IMG/VR virus record: IMGVR_UViG_3300005663_003099
Location: 1-31,543 of that record
From: a virus
Length of the DNA: 31,543 bases
Direction: 5' to 3' (one strand)
The notes beneath the pieces are model-generated. The model was not told where the DNA came from, did not search any database, and worked only from the letters and a program-made list of their open reading frames with translations. Every line of letters begins with the position of its first letter. The first letter of the stretch is position 1. Below, piece after piece: positions 21,280 through 29,292 of the stretch. The position numbers and the translations under genes were made by a program.

Positions 21280-21531
21280 ATGTCCCATACTCCTGCCCAA
21301 GACGGCAACCTTACCGATAACGTCTCGTTCAACATGCCCAAGCGCTGGCTCCGTGCCAAGGAGACTGCCAAATATCTGGGCGTGTCCATCCCGCACCTCG
21401 CCCGCCTGCGTGAACTGAAGAAAGGCCCGCCGTATCGCAAGTTCGGCACCGTCGTTCTGTATGACATTCGCGAGCTGGATGCCTACGTAGAAACACTGCC
21501 TCACGTCGAGACTAAGGGTGGTGGCCTATGA
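21280..21531 (+). CDS. AlpA-like helix-turn-helix regulator
   Basis: 83 residues. The core Arg-Ala-Lys-Glu-Thr-Ala-Lys-Tyr-Leu-Gly-Val-Ser is the MerR/HTH_17 recognition unit. The wing Pro-Pro-Tyr-Arg-Lys-Phe-Gly-Thr-Val-Val-Leu-Tyr and the helix Ile-Arg-Glu-Leu-Asp-Ala-Tyr-Val complete an AlpA/excisionase-like fold. It overlaps the primase-helicase start by four bases (ATGA), so the two are co-expressed. In P4-like satellites such proteins switch on replication and excision genes. The dyad directly upstream is a natural candidate for autoregulation. Confidence 0.85.
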   Translation: MSHTPAQDGNLTDNVSFNMPKRWLRAKETAKYLGVSIPHLARLRELKKGPPYRKFGTVVLYDIRELDAYVETLPHVETKGGGL

Positions 21532-23969
21532 CCGCCGCCGCAAATGAAAGATGCCCCCGCCAGGGTGTGAACCTGGAAGGGGTCGCTAATGAAGTGAAGC
21601 TAGATCGACTGGTGCAAAATGAATCTTTCACTACGGAAGCCACTCAGCCAATCATCGATACCGCAGCCGCTGTCAGTTTCTTGCAGCGCTTCCATCCGGA
21701 CGGGCTGTGGTCGCTGACCGCTATTTCGCCGGACAAGAAAGTTGTTCAAACCGCGACCTTCACTCCTAAGCAGGAGTCCGCTTGCTGCCAGTGGATCAAC
21801 GACCGCAACGGTAAGCTGAATATCTACTTCAGCGCCAACCGGCCCATGCGCGACATGCGCAAGAAAGCCGAGAAGACGGATATCGGCGAGGCTTGCTGTC
21901 TTCACATAGACATCGACCCACGTGCTGGTGAGGACATCGGCGAAGAGCAGGAGCGAGCCTTGCGCTTGCTACGTGCAGCCAGCCCCGCACCCTCAGTCAT
22001 CGTCTTTTCGGGCGGTGGCTTTCAAGCCTTCTGGCGCTTGGCGGAGCCAGTGGGGATCGACGGCGACCCACTCCAGGCGGAGGACTTCGAGCGATACAAC
22101 ATTCACCTGGAACGCCAGTTCGGCGCGGACAACTGCCACAACGTCGACCGGATCATGCGCCTGCCGGGCACGATCAACCTTCCGGACGCGAAGAAGCTGA
22201 AAAAGGGGCGGAAGCCCGCCCTTGCCCGGCTGGTCGAGTTCAGCGAGAACGTCTACCCATTGTCGTCCTTCACTGCCGCGCCCAAGGTGCAGAAAGACGC
22301 GGGGTCCGGCTTCTCGGGGCGCTCAGTGGTGGTTTCGGGCAACGTCCAACGCCTGGATTCGGTTGATGATCTTGACCAGTGGGAGGCGCCTGACTGGCTG
22401 AAGGTACTCATCGTCCAAGGCAAAGACCCCGACGAGCCGCATAAATATCCCAGTCGCTCCGAAGCCTTATTTGCCTGTGTGTGCGAGTTGGTACGCCGGA
22501 GCGTCCCGGATGATGTCATTTTCTCAATCCTCACCGACGAGTCGTTCGGCATCGCTGAATCAGTAGTTGAACACAAGCGCCCTGAAAAATACGCGCTCCG
22601 CCAAATCGAACGCGCTCACGAAGACGCCATCAATCCTGTTTTGCGCGAGCTGAACGAGAGATTTGCTGTCATCGGCGACATGGGTGGTAAGTGCCGAATC
22701 ATCAGCGAGGTGTACGACGAAGGGCTCAAGCGGCACAAGATTAGTCGCCAGTCGTTCGAGGATTTCCGCAACCGCCACATGCATATCAAAGTTGCTGCTG
22801 GTGACGATGGCAAAGGCAACGTCCGGCATGCGAAGGCGGGCCACTGGTGGCTGGAGCAGCTGAACCGCCGCCAATACGACCGCATCGTGTTTCTGCCGGG
22901 GCGTGAGGTGTCTCCCAACGTCTACAACCTTTGGAAGGGCTTCGCCGTCGATGCAGTTCCTGGGGAGGGTCACCTACCGTTCCTCGATCACATCCGCATC
23001 AACGTCTGCCAAGGTAACGAAGAACACTATCGCTATCTGCTCGGGTGGATGGCCCGCACGGTGCAGCAGCCCGACAGCCCAGGTGAAGTGGCAATCGTCC
23101 TTCGCGGGCAACGCGGCACCGGCAAGTCATTCTTTGCGAAGGTGCTGGGAAATCTGTTTGGGCGACATTTCATGCAGGTCTCTGACCCGAAGCACTTGGT
23201 GGGCTCATTCAACGCTCACCTTCGCGATTGCGTGGTGCTCTTCGCAGACGAAGCGTTCTATGCGGGCGACAAAAAACATGAGTCGGTCCTGAAGATGATC
23301 ATCACTGAGGAAACACTCGTGGTCGAGGGCAAGGGAGTGGATGCAGAAATCAGCCCGAACTATCTCCATGTCCTCATGGCATCGAACTCGGACTGGGTTG
23401 TCCCCGCTGGTGAGTTCGAGCGTCGATTCTTCGTGTTGGATATGGGTAACGACCATCGCCAAGATCGGGACTATTTCCGTAGCTTGCGCGAAGGGCTCGA
23501 CACAGGCGGCATGGAAAATCTTCTTCATTACTTGCTGACCTACGACCTTTCGACCTACGAGGTTCGGGCCGTGCCCAGCACTAAGGCGCTTGAGGAACAG
23601 AAGGCATATTCCCTTGAGCCGTTCGAGCGCGAGCTGGTCGAGTGCGCTCAACTGGGCACCTTTCCGCAGTCCGTCTCCGAGGGCGGCACAGCACGCCCCA
23701 TCATCCACTGGAAGGGGGGCGCCGCTTACTTCTCGACGGAGGCATTCATGGCTCACGTCCGGCAAAAGTCCCGGGGTTGCTCGATCAACCCAACCATGGT
23801 CGGGCGGGACGCCAATAAGATCGGGCTACAGAAGGCACATGCTAATCCACGGGGATACTTCGTCGGATCACTACAGGAGTTCCGCGACAAGCTATCGCAG
23901 ACGGTCGCCGGGGTGGAATGGGATGCGGACATTGATGAATGGGTTGGGCTGGATAAGCCGGCCTTTTAA
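21528..23969 (+). CDS. Primase-helicase (AEP-type primase plus DUF5906/SF3-like ATPase)
   Basis: 813 residues. Residues 85-240 look like an archaeo-eukaryotic (RepB-like) primase: metal motif His-Ile-Asp-Ile-Asp (126-130), Ser-Gly-Gly-Gly (161-164), and Asp-Arg-Ile-Met-Arg-Leu-Pro-Gly-Thr-Ile-Asn (207-217). Residues 500-690 are an ATPase: Walker A Gly-Gln-Arg-Gly-Thr-Gly-Lys-Ser (527-534), Walker B with D574/E575, sensor N620, and Arg finger R632/R633. This is the DUF5906 pattern found in phages and satellites. It should prime and unwind DNA at a specific origin, and an origin-like region lies 80-330 bases downstream. Reading frame and motifs are intact. The protein is the functional equivalent of P4 alpha, with a different primase type. 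Confidence 0.93.
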   Translation: MTAAANERCPRQGVNLEGVANEVKLDRLVQNESFTTEATQPIIDTAAAVSFLQRFHPDGLWSLTAISPDKKVVQTATFTPKQESACCQWINDRNGKLNIYFSANRPMRDMRKKAEKTDIGEACCLHIDIDPRAGEDIGEEQERALRLLRAASPAPSVIVFSGGGFQAFWRLAEPVGIDGDPLQAEDFERYNIHLERQFGADNCHNVDRIMRLPGTINLPDAKKLKKGRKPALARLVEFSENVYPLSSFTAAPKVQKDAGSGFSGRSVVVSGNVQRLDSVDDLDQWEAPDWLKVLIVQGKDPDEPHKYPSRSEALFACVCELVRRSVPDDVIFSILTDESFGIAESVVEHKRPEKYALRQIERAHEDAINPVLRELNERFAVIGDMGGKCRIISEVYDEGLKRHKISRQSFEDFRNRHMHIKVAAGDDGKGNVRHAKAGHWWLEQLNRRQYDRIVFLPGREVSPNVYNLWKGFAVDAVPGEGHLPFLDHIRINVCQGNEEHYRYLLGWMARTVQQPDSPGEVAIVLRGQRGTGKSFFAKVLGNLFGRHFMQVSDPKHLVGSFNAHLRDCVVLFADEAFYAGDKKHESVLKMIITEETLVVEGKGVDAEISPNYLHVLMASNSDWVVPAGEFERRFFVLDMGNDHRQDRDYFRSLREGLDTGGMENLLHYLLTYDLSTYEVRAVPSTKALEEQKAYSLEPFERELVECAQLGTFPQSVSEGGTARPIIHWKGGAAYFSTEAFMAHVRQKSRGCSINPTMVGRDANKIGLQKAHANPRGYFVGSLQEFRDKLSQTVAGVEWDADIDEWVGLDKPAF

Positions 23970-23993
23970 TTCGGTGGGGGTGATAACGGTGAG

Positions 23994-24010
23994 GGGGCTT
24001 CGGCCCCTTT
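23994..24010 (+). terminator. Intrinsic terminator after the primase-helicase gene
   Basis: GGGGC-TTCG-GCCCC followed by TTT. A stable UUCG tetraloop hairpin 24 bases after the stop codon at 23969. The T tract is short. Confidence 0.75.
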
Positions 24011-24046
24011 CTGCTGTCTGGGCGGTTGCGCCGGGGTGGCTGGCCC

Positions 24047-24298
24047 AACCCGCAGCCGCATGCGGGTTTGCAACAGACCCGCAAGGCTCAATCCCTGTAG
24101 AGACCGGGCTTACAGCGGGTGCGCGGGTTTGCGCGTGTTGACTTAAGTCGCTAGGCCGAGAGCTGCCCTGGTGCGGGGTGGCGAGTTCTTTATTCTTTTA
24201 ATTATTAATAAAAAAAACTCGCTAAACCCGCCTTAAGCCCCGTCTCTACAGGGGTGCGGGTTTGCTGCGGGTAGGCCGAGCAAGCGGGTTGTACCCGC
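24047..24298. other. Candidate replication origin with nested inverted repeats and iterons
   Basis: GCGGGTTTGC occurs three times exactly (24062, 24123, 24256), with further GCGGGT/ACCCGC units at 24047, 24077, 24115, 24224, 24266 and a palindromic pair at 24284-24298. CCCTGTAGAGACCGGGCTTA (24093-24112) pairs with its inverted copy at 24234-24253, 19 of 20 positions. Inside it, GCGAGTT (24181-24187) pairs with AACTCGC (24216-24222) around a 28-base AT-rich core. Iterons, dyad and AT-rich unwinding element beside a primase-helicase are the standard parts of a replication origin. The wider noncoding gap is 23970-24598. Confidence 0.75.
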
Positions 24299-24572
24299 AA
24301 TGGGCATGGAGCCACCGGGTGGTGCATCTTCTGCGTTATCCATTTCAACTGACACTCTCGCGTCCGCACGCGAACAACTAGCCCCGTACGCAGTTCCTGG
24401 CCAGCTCTCCCAGCCCCGACGGCACCAACCAGCAAGGCACCCAGCCGCTGGCCCGCCTGGGCCGTGCCGTAGCTCCTCGGCCCGCCTAGGAATCCCGCCG
24501 GAATATCACTGGCAAGTTCGAGTTACCGCGCCGTGCCCGCCAGGTGAGGGATTCCAGCAGTATTCACCTGAA

Positions 24573-24592
24573 CGAACCGTGTAGCGAACCGT
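24573..24592 (+). repeat. Pair of CGAACCGT repeats, 12 bases apart
   Basis: CGAACCGT at 24573-24580 and 24585-24592, the same spacing as the pair near 19910. It lies just beyond the stop codon of the divergent lipoprotein gene. From 24299 to 24572 I see no supported gene or repeat. Confidence 0.4.
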
Positions 24593-24598
24593 TTGCCG

Positions 24599-25120
24599 CT
24601 ACGGCTGGCGGTCTACTTCGCTCAAAAAGCGCTTCATCGCATGGAACGCTTTACTATCGTTGTTTCCATCAATTACGGCGTCCTCCGCATAACCGGACGT
24701 GGTGTTGACTCGAAGCCATGTCTTCCCAGACATGGTGATCTTGCGGACAAGACTCGTTGGCACGAGGAAACCTTTTCGTGATTCTTTAGTTGCAGCACCA
24801 AACTCGCTGAAGTTAGTGAATGTCTCCATGACGCGCAATTGGTACACCTCGCCATCAATATTCAGCTTTGCGCCGGTAATGGCGTTTATGCTGTTGAATA
24901 TGCTGACGACTAGGATCGTTTCTTCAGGTCGAGCGGCGTTCCAGTAAGCGCCAAGGCCGGTGCAAACCATCCCGGAGCAAGCATTGCCGTGTGGATTGAT
25001 CCGTATCACCGTCGCGTTATCAAAACCGCTATGCGATACAACGGGTCCGGTCCCGGATGTTGTCGAGCAACCGGATAAAAGGACTGTAAAAGCTATTGTT
25101 ACGAAAATTCCCTTCGTCAT
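24599..25120 (-). CDS. Predicted lipoprotein
   Basis: 173 residues with a classic lipoprotein signal: Met-Thr-Lys, a hydrophobic core Ile-Phe-Val-Thr-Ile-Ala-Phe-Thr-Val-Leu, and lipobox Leu-Ser-Gly-Cys with the lipidated Cys at 18. The mature part has two close Cys (Ala-Cys-Ser-Gly-Met-Val-Cys) and beta-rich sequence. It is transcribed against the rest of block 2 and is visibly more AT-rich than the replication genes. AAGGA precedes the ATG. A lone divergent lipoprotein in a prophage or satellite suggests a moron, for example superinfection exclusion, but no family match supports that. The gap 25121-25279 must hold its promoter and that of the next operon. Confidence 0.8.
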   Translation of the reverse strand: MTKGIFVTIAFTVLLSGCSTTSGTGPVVSHSGFDNATVIRINPHGNACSGMVCTGLGAYWNAARPEETILVVSIFNSINAITGAKLNIDGEVYQLRVMETFTNFSEFGAATKESRKGFLVPTSLVRKITMSGKTWLRVNTTSGYAEDAVIDGNNDSKAFHAMKRFLSEVDRQP

Positions 25121-25279
25121 GACATTCCTTAGTTATGCGTTGCTTAAGAGCTGCTCGACTATTAATCCCAAATAGCCATTAGTCAAGCTACTGCCCGAGT
25201 TGTAATCCACCTCAAAAATGATATCGCTACAGCATTGCAACCGAGATGATTCTTTGAGCTGCAGAGGTCGGGGGACCGC

Positions 25280-25609
25280 ATGACATTCACTGCACGCGCC
25301 CGAAGCGGCACCGAAACTCATTACGAGATCGAGCAAGACGAAGACGAGCTGCCGGATAGCCCGGAGCAACAGCTGGCCTCTGCGGTTTTGCTCCAGGCGT
25401 GGAGTGATGCGAACGCAACGCTGCAAACGCTGAAGTACAGCAAGGGCTTCGGGTCACCCGAGCGGGCGATCAGTTCAGCGAGACGATTCCTGACCGCTGA
25501 GCTTCCGTGCCCCTGGGCTCGCCAGCGCCAGCTATTCACGGGCGCGTTACCGGTTGACGACGTGGCCATCCGCTTGCGTGCGGTGGCTGTGTTTGGAGAG
25601 GGATATTGA
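25280..25609 (+). CDS. Unknown 109-residue protein opening the TerS-like operon
   Basis: ATG with GGGG upstream. It starts basic, then Glu-Gln-Asp-Glu-Asp-Glu-Leu-Pro-Asp, followed by helices with Leu-Leu-Gln-Ala-Trp-Ser-Asp-Ala and Arg-Ala-Ile-Ser-Ser-Ala-Arg-Arg-Phe-Leu. Its TGA is one base from the ATG of the TerS-like gene, so the two are tightly coupled. It may be a partner or regulator of the TerS-like protein. No domain recognised. Confidence 0.65.
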   Translation: MTFTARARSGTETHYEIEQDEDELPDSPEQQLASAVLLQAWSDANATLQTLKYSKGFGSPERAISSARRFLTAELPCPWARQRQLFTGALPVDDVAIRLRAVAVFGEGY

Positions 25610-25610
25610 A

Positions 25611-26246
25611 ATGAGTATCAAACCTAAAACCGGAGGCGGTGGCCGCCCCGGCGCTCCGGTGGGCCGCAAGCCTAAGACGCCGGTGGCGAATGCTGCGATG
25701 ACCGACAAAAGGAAAGCTATATTCCTATCGGAGCTGAGTAAGCACGGGATCGTGAGCGCTGCCGCCCGTGCTGCCAGCCCACACGCTCAGGGCACTTGCG
25801 CACCTTCCTTCTACATCCTGCGCCGCAATGATCCGGAATTTGCAGCGGCCTGGGACGATGCCATCGAACAAGCCACGGGCAGCGTCGAACTGGAATTGCA
25901 CCGCCGCGCCGTCGAAGGTTACGAAGAACCCGTATACCAGAAAGGTGAATTGGTCGGCACAGTCACCAAATACAGCGACCGCTTGCTGGAAATCCGAGCC
26001 AAGGCGCTGATGCCGAACAAATACATCGAGCGGCGGGCCGTCGAACTTAGCGCGAACCTCAACGTAACCCAGGAGCTGTATGGCGGCCATGCGCTGACAT
26101 TGAAGCCAGAGGACGTTTTGTTGCTGGACGAGGACAAGCGCCAGCTGCTGCTGAGCCTGCTTACCGACATTGCCGTGGCACGGGGCGACCTTCGGGACGT
26201 TGAACCAGAGCCGGTGGGCCTGCTGGGGGTAGACGATGATCGGTGA
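25611..26246 (+). CDS. Terminase small subunit-like protein
   Basis: 211 residues from ATG 25611, chosen because the upstream in-frame start would overlap the previous gene and GGAGAGGG precedes this ATG. A basic Gly/Pro/Lys N-terminus is followed by a homeodomain-like HTH (about 28-75) with Phe-Leu-Ser-Glu-Leu-Ser-Lys-His-Gly-Ile-Val-Ser-Ala-Ala. Next come Asp-Pro-Glu-Phe-Ala-Ala-Ala-Trp-Asp and a helical region with Arg-Arg-Ala-Val-Glu-Gly-Tyr, Tyr-Ser-Asp-Arg-Leu-Leu-Glu and Asn-Lys-Tyr-Ile-Glu-Arg. This series is typical of phBC6A51-type small terminases. No large terminase accompanies it, a situation known from phage satellites that redirect a helper's packaging motor. Confidence 0.8.
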   Translation: MSIKPKTGGGGRPGAPVGRKPKTPVANAAMTDKRKAIFLSELSKHGIVSAAARAASPHAQGTCAPSFYILRRNDPEFAAAWDDAIEQATGSVELELHRRAVEGYEEPVYQKGELVGTVTKYSDRLLEIRAKALMPNKYIERRAVELSANLNVTQELYGGHALTLKPEDVLLLDEDKRQLLLSLLTDIAVARGDLRDVEPEPVGLLGVDDDR

Positions 26247-26463
26247 CTTCCTCACCCAAGTGCGGGGGCTGGTCAGCTTCGAGGCGGAAAATGGCGTTCC
26301 CGCTCGGAGAACGCCGTTTGGCTTCTTGATGCCGGACTACCAGCAGGACAACGAAGGCATGGATCTGTGGGAGAAGCAGTTCGGCGAGAAGGCGAAGGGG
26401 ACAACCCGCGTACCCATCCCGCCGCCTCGGAAAGTCCGCAGCGCGCACGATCGAACCGTCTAA
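26236..26463 (+). CDS. Small protein overlapping the TerS-like gene
   Basis: 75 residues, overlapping the preceding gene by 11 bases, so translation is probably coupled. It contains Pro-Phe-Gly-Phe-Leu-Met-Pro-Asp-Tyr and a basic Pro-rich end (Pro-Ile-Pro-Pro-Pro-Arg-Lys). No recognised domain. The gap 26464-26627 shows no further gene. Confidence 0.5.
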   Translation: MIGDFLTQVRGLVSFEAENGVPARRTPFGFLMPDYQQDNEGMDLWEKQFGEKAKGTTRVPIPPPRKVRSAHDRTV

Positions 26464-26627
26464 CACGCTGTGACTCCCGTCTCGCTCGCCCACCTGGGTA
26501 ACTAGACATTACTCCGCCTGTTCTGGCCGCCAAAACTGACAGCGCCTCCCGGATGCCTGGGGAATGATTCTCGTGCAGGTGCTGGGAGTGGTTCCCGGTG
26601 CCGCTTTATCCAAGGTGGAGAAGCCGC

Positions 26628-27341
26628 ATGTCCAAACTCAAAATCAAACGGGTACTCAATCGAGGCCACGTCCAAGAACTCCGCGCCTCGCTGAAGAACC
26701 ATGAAGCGACCTTGCGCGAACTACGCGAAGCCGTAGTGAATGCTCCCGCTGTTGCCTTCAAACGCGCCCTGGAAGAGGTAGGTCGAATCGACATGCCCAA
26801 GTCCGAGCGCGAGCTGTTCGCCCGTCGCAAGGCCGATACCCAAGTGAAGGACGTTCGCCAAGCTGCCCGTGAGCGAGCTGACGCGATCAAGGAGGACTTA
26901 GCTGGCGCTCGCGAGCTGCTGGCCCTGTCGAAAGATGCTCTATCGAACCCGTTCGCCGTGCTGGATTCGCAGACCCTGGACGATCCCCGCCGTGCGACCT
27001 ACATGGCGAATCTCGTGGGTGCTGGCCCGCTGGCGCTGAAACACGCCGCTGAACAGGCAGCCGCCACTAACGACGCCGCCCTTGCCGCTGCTGTCATCAG
27101 CGTGTTGGAGCGGATGCCGACCGCCGACCGACCGTTCTACCCGCAAGCAGTCCTCGAGATCTTCCCGGACGATCACGACGTGTTCCAGCCCATGCACGAA
27201 TACCTCGACGCCGAACGTACCCTGCAAGATTCTGTGTCCCTGTTCAGCGAAGTGCTCAACGGCTCCGCAACCATCACCGGCAAGATCAGCCGGGGCTTGC
27301 GTGCTGAGGAAGCGTCAGCAACCGAAGAGGGTGACGCATGA
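26628..27341 (+). CDS. Coiled-coil protein of block 2, unknown function
   Basis: 237 residues from ATG 26628, with GGAG 6 bases upstream; an earlier in-frame start at 26598 lacks a ribosome site. Residues 10-110 are a long charged coiled coil (Leu-Arg-Ala-Ser-Leu-Lys-Asn-His-Glu-Ala-Thr-Leu-Arg-Glu-Leu). The second half is helical with Ala-rich segments. It begins a three-gene unit with four-base overlaps. A scaffold-like or capsid-modifying role is possible in a satellite, but nothing in the sequence proves it. Confidence 0.7.
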   Translation: MSKLKIKRVLNRGHVQELRASLKNHEATLRELREAVVNAPAVAFKRALEEVGRIDMPKSERELFARRKADTQVKDVRQAARERADAIKEDLAGARELLALSKDALSNPFAVLDSQTLDDPRRATYMANLVGAGPLALKHAAEQAAATNDAALAAAVISVLERMPTADRPFYPQAVLEIFPDDHDVFQPMHEYLDAERTLQDSVSLFSEVLNGSATITGKISRGLRAEEASATEEGDA

Positions 27342-27706
27342 GCGACTTAGCGACTCTTTCCAATGAGGAACTGGCGCAGCGGATCTTCGACACGCTAACA
27401 GATACCGAGGCAGCCGCTCTTGGTTCTGCCTGTATGATCGCAAGCGCCCTGGGCCAGGACCGACCCGATGTGAAGACGGCTCGCGCCTGCTGCGAGCTGG
27501 TAGGCGAAAAGCCCGACCGTTTGATGGCCTTTCTTGGCTACGTCCCGCTAACGGGGCACCCGAACGGCTGGGTCAACGTCGAGAAAGGCTCGAACGGCCC
27601 CGGACTAGTCGGCAGCGAGCAGACCCTGGGCCTGTTTGTCTTCCGCCAGCTCGGAGGCGTTCTCCGAGCCAATCTGCGAACCAAGCAACCTTCTAAGGAG
27701 CAATGA
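27338..27706 (+). CDS. Unknown 122-residue protein
   Basis: The start overlaps the previous stop (ATGA) and GAGGG precedes it. Acidic helical N-terminus (Leu-Ser-Asn-Glu-Glu-Leu-Ala-Gln-Arg-Ile-Phe-Asp-Thr-Leu). The centre has several Cys (Ala-Arg-Ala-Cys-Cys-Glu-Leu) and a beta-rich end with Leu-Gly-Leu-Phe-Val-Phe. It is kept in the same transcript as its neighbours. No family recognised. Confidence 0.65.
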   Translation: MSDLATLSNEELAQRIFDTLTDTEAAALGSACMIASALGQDRPDVKTARACCELVGEKPDRLMAFLGYVPLTGHPNGWVNVEKGSNGPGLVGSEQTLGLFVFRQLGGVLRANLRTKQPSKEQ

Positions 27707-27708
27707 CA

Positions 27709-27990
27709 ATGCCGCAATTCATCTTGTACGCCGACCAACCCCAAACCCGCCGCGCCGACGGTGTGAACACTCTCGTAGTGGTCGCCGCTGACCCTGCATC
27801 CGCCCCGGCAGCGGCCCGCGCGCTCGTGCGTGGTGTTGCTCCGGACGCCTTCAATGACTTCCGAACCGTAGCCCTGGGCGCCGGAACCGAATTTGTTGTC
27901 GAGGGCTCGCCGCTTGTTGGTCGCCCGGACAACGCTGAAGGCTTCCCCACCCTTGGCCGTGGTGGCCAGCGGACGCTGACGCCTGCATAA
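27709..27990 (+). CDS. Unknown 93-residue protein, possible beta-fold
   Basis: The ATG at 27709 has AAGGAG at 8-base spacing, so it is preferred over ATG 27703. Compact and beta-rich: Gln-Phe-Ile-Leu-Tyr-Ala, Thr-Leu-Val-Val-Val-Ala-Ala-Asp, Glu-Phe-Val-Val-Glu-Gly. Ala/Pro helices lie between strands. It is the last gene of the TerS-like operon, followed by a terminator. Confidence 0.65.
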   Translation: MPQFILYADQPQTRRADGVNTLVVVAADPASAPAAARALVRGVAPDAFNDFRTVALGAGTEFVVEGSPLVGRPDNAEGFPTLGRGGQRTLTPA

Positions 27991-28012
27991 CCGAACTCCT
28001 GTGGCACCCCTT

Positions 28013-28041
28013 GCCCGGAACCGAAAGGAACCGGGCTTTTT
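28013..28041 (+). terminator. Intrinsic terminator ending the TerS-like operon
   Basis: GCCCGG and CCGGGC arms with an inner CC/GG pair, a GAAA loop and a TTTTT tail, 23 bases after the last stop. It separates this operon from the convergent gene at 28128. Confidence 0.8.
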
Positions 28042-28127
28042 ACCTTTAGGCGGTGCGTTCAGACGGTCCGTCATGCCAGTGACTACCGGCCTCCCTGAGC
28101 AGACCAGCAGTAGCCAGTAACTGCGAC

Positions 28128-28667
28128 TTACTGGTCCGCTTCTGGCAGCGCGAAGGTTCCGCGCCCGACACAGGCGATGGTGTGGCCGCTACGGCGGGCG
28201 GTGTCGATGGTCGAGCGTGCCCTCTTCTGGTCCATACCCAGCATCTCGGCCAGCTCGGCGACGGTACGCGGACCGCTGGCGAGCGCTGCCAGGAGTTCAT
28301 CGACGCGGGCCTTGAGTCCGGCGGGCTGGGCCTTGGCCTGGGCGGTGGCTGCGCCCTCTACGGGCTCCTCGGCAGTGCTAGGCGCAGTGGGGGCGGGAGC
28401 TGCCCCCACTGCGCCTGGGGTGACGGGCTCCTGCACGCTTTCGGCCGGCTCCGGCGCAACCTCGGCGGGATCTTCCTGGGCAGCCTCTTCGAGTTGGACG
28501 AGCTGCGGCTCAATCAAGGCCCAGACCTGCTGCATGCCCTTGGCGCGTTTCAGGAATTGCTTGGTGTTCTTGCCGGTGACGCTGTTGTAGTAGGTCAGCA
28601 GGTCGGCGGTGGAGACCTTATTCAGGTCGGCAAAGCAGATGATGTTGGCGTCAGCGATGCGGATCAT
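28128..28667 (-). CDS. Two-domain protein with C-terminal winged-helix-like domain
   Basis: 179 residues from ATG 28667; AGGAG lies 7 bases away, too close to the ATG at 28673. The N-terminal part (about 1-60) has Asp-Leu-Leu-Thr-Tyr-Tyr-Asn and Lys-Gln-Phe-Leu-Lys-Arg-Ala, a pattern common in phage and plasmid proteins. Residues 65-125 form a Pro/Ala/Glu-rich linker. The C-terminal 60 residues look like a winged helix (Val-Ala-Glu-Leu-Ala-Glu-Met-Leu-Gly-Met-Asp-Gln-Lys-Arg-Ala). It is probably a DNA-binding regulator, transcribed towards the TerS-like operon. Confidence 0.75.
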   Translation of the reverse strand: MIRIADANIICFADLNKVSTADLLTYYNSVTGKNTKQFLKRAKGMQQVWALIEPQLVQLEEAAQEDPAEVAPEPAESVQEPVTPGAVGAAPAPTAPSTAEEPVEGAATAQAKAQPAGLKARVDELLAALASGPRTVAELAEMLGMDQKRARSTIDTARRSGHTIACVGRGTFALPEADQ

Positions 28668-28860
28668 GGCCATTCTCCTTTTCTGGTAGACCGATCGTGC
28701 GGTCGGTTAGAAGAATCCTGTCCAGCTTGCTGAAGACCGACAATAGCTGGAGAAGGGTTTGCCGGCAAATTGCCATGTCCGGCGCACGAGGGTAGCGGTA
28801 AAGTAGCCATGACCTGAGCGGCAACCGCCCAGACGGAATATTCAGAGAAGGGACAATCAA

Positions 28861-29292
28861 ATGAAAAGAATAGGGATTCTGCTTGGCGTATTCGCAGTGC
28901 TCGTTGTTGTGGGATCGGCTTTGAATGGCGGGAAATCTGGGCAGACGAGACAACAACCTGTTGTTGCGATAACATCCGAAAAAGCCAAGGAAACGCCATT
29001 GACGCCGGCCGAAAACAAAGCCCGGCAGGAGAAGTGGTTTGGTGCCGCGACGATCATTGCGGCTCAGAAGGCGGTTCGTGCCGAGGTCAAAGACCCAGAC
29101 TCTGTGCAATTCAAAGACGTTTTCTCCAACTACACCGAAGCATATGACGTCGTGGCTTGTGGCTATGTCAATGCCAAAAATAGCTTTGGTGCTTATACCG
29201 GCTACAAGGCATTTGTATCGAGTGGCAAGAGCGTCATCCTGGAAGGCAGGGATGAAATCAAAACTGCGTGGGCGAGCGCATGCGGCCAATAG
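28861..29292 (+). CDS. Membrane-anchored small secreted-domain protein
   Basis: 143 residues. An N-terminal hydrophobic segment (Ile-Gly-Ile-Leu-Leu-Gly-Val-Phe-Ala-Val-Leu-Val-Val-Val) lies after Met-Lys-Arg and has no lipobox, so it is an anchor or a signal peptide. The outer domain has Ala-Val-Arg-Ala-Glu-Val-Lys-Asp-Pro-Asp-Ser-Val-Gln-Phe and Ala-Lys-Asn-Ser-Phe-Gly-Ala-Tyr-Thr-Gly-Tyr-Lys, a motif pair I have seen in many uncharacterised mobile-element and phage proteins. Two Cys (in Val-Ala-Cys-Gly and Ala-Cys-Gly-Gln) could form a disulfide. Superinfection exclusion is a reasonable guess. The 187-base gap before it (28674-28860) must hold divergent promoters. Confidence 0.75.
   Translation: MKRIGILLGVFAVLVVVGSALNGGKSGQTRQQPVVAITSEKAKETPLTPAENKARQEKWFGAATIIAAQKAVRAEVKDPDSVQFKDVFSNYTEAYDVVACGYVNAKNSFGAYTGYKAFVSSGKSVILEGRDEIKTAWASACGQ

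Noticed and set aside
21039-21320. 93-residue ORF through the noncoding control region
   Set aside because: Arg/Ser/Cys-rich composition, no ribosome site, and it would run into the well-supported HTH gene in another frame.
23205-23765. 186-residue minus-strand ORF opposite the primase-helicase
   Set aside because: It lies opposite conserved Walker B and sensor motifs and shows no domain. A coding shadow.
24300-24584. 94-residue ORF between the origin-like region and the lipoprotein gene
   Set aside because: Very Pro/Ser/Arg-rich, no ribosome site, and part of another frame looks equally protein-like. At most a decayed gene remnant.
28651-29289. 212-residue minus-strand ORF opposite the membrane-anchored protein gene
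   Set aside because: The plus-strand gene has a signal/anchor segment and a recognisable motif pair, while the minus frame has Arg/Ser/Leu-rich shadow composition and starts without a ribosome site.
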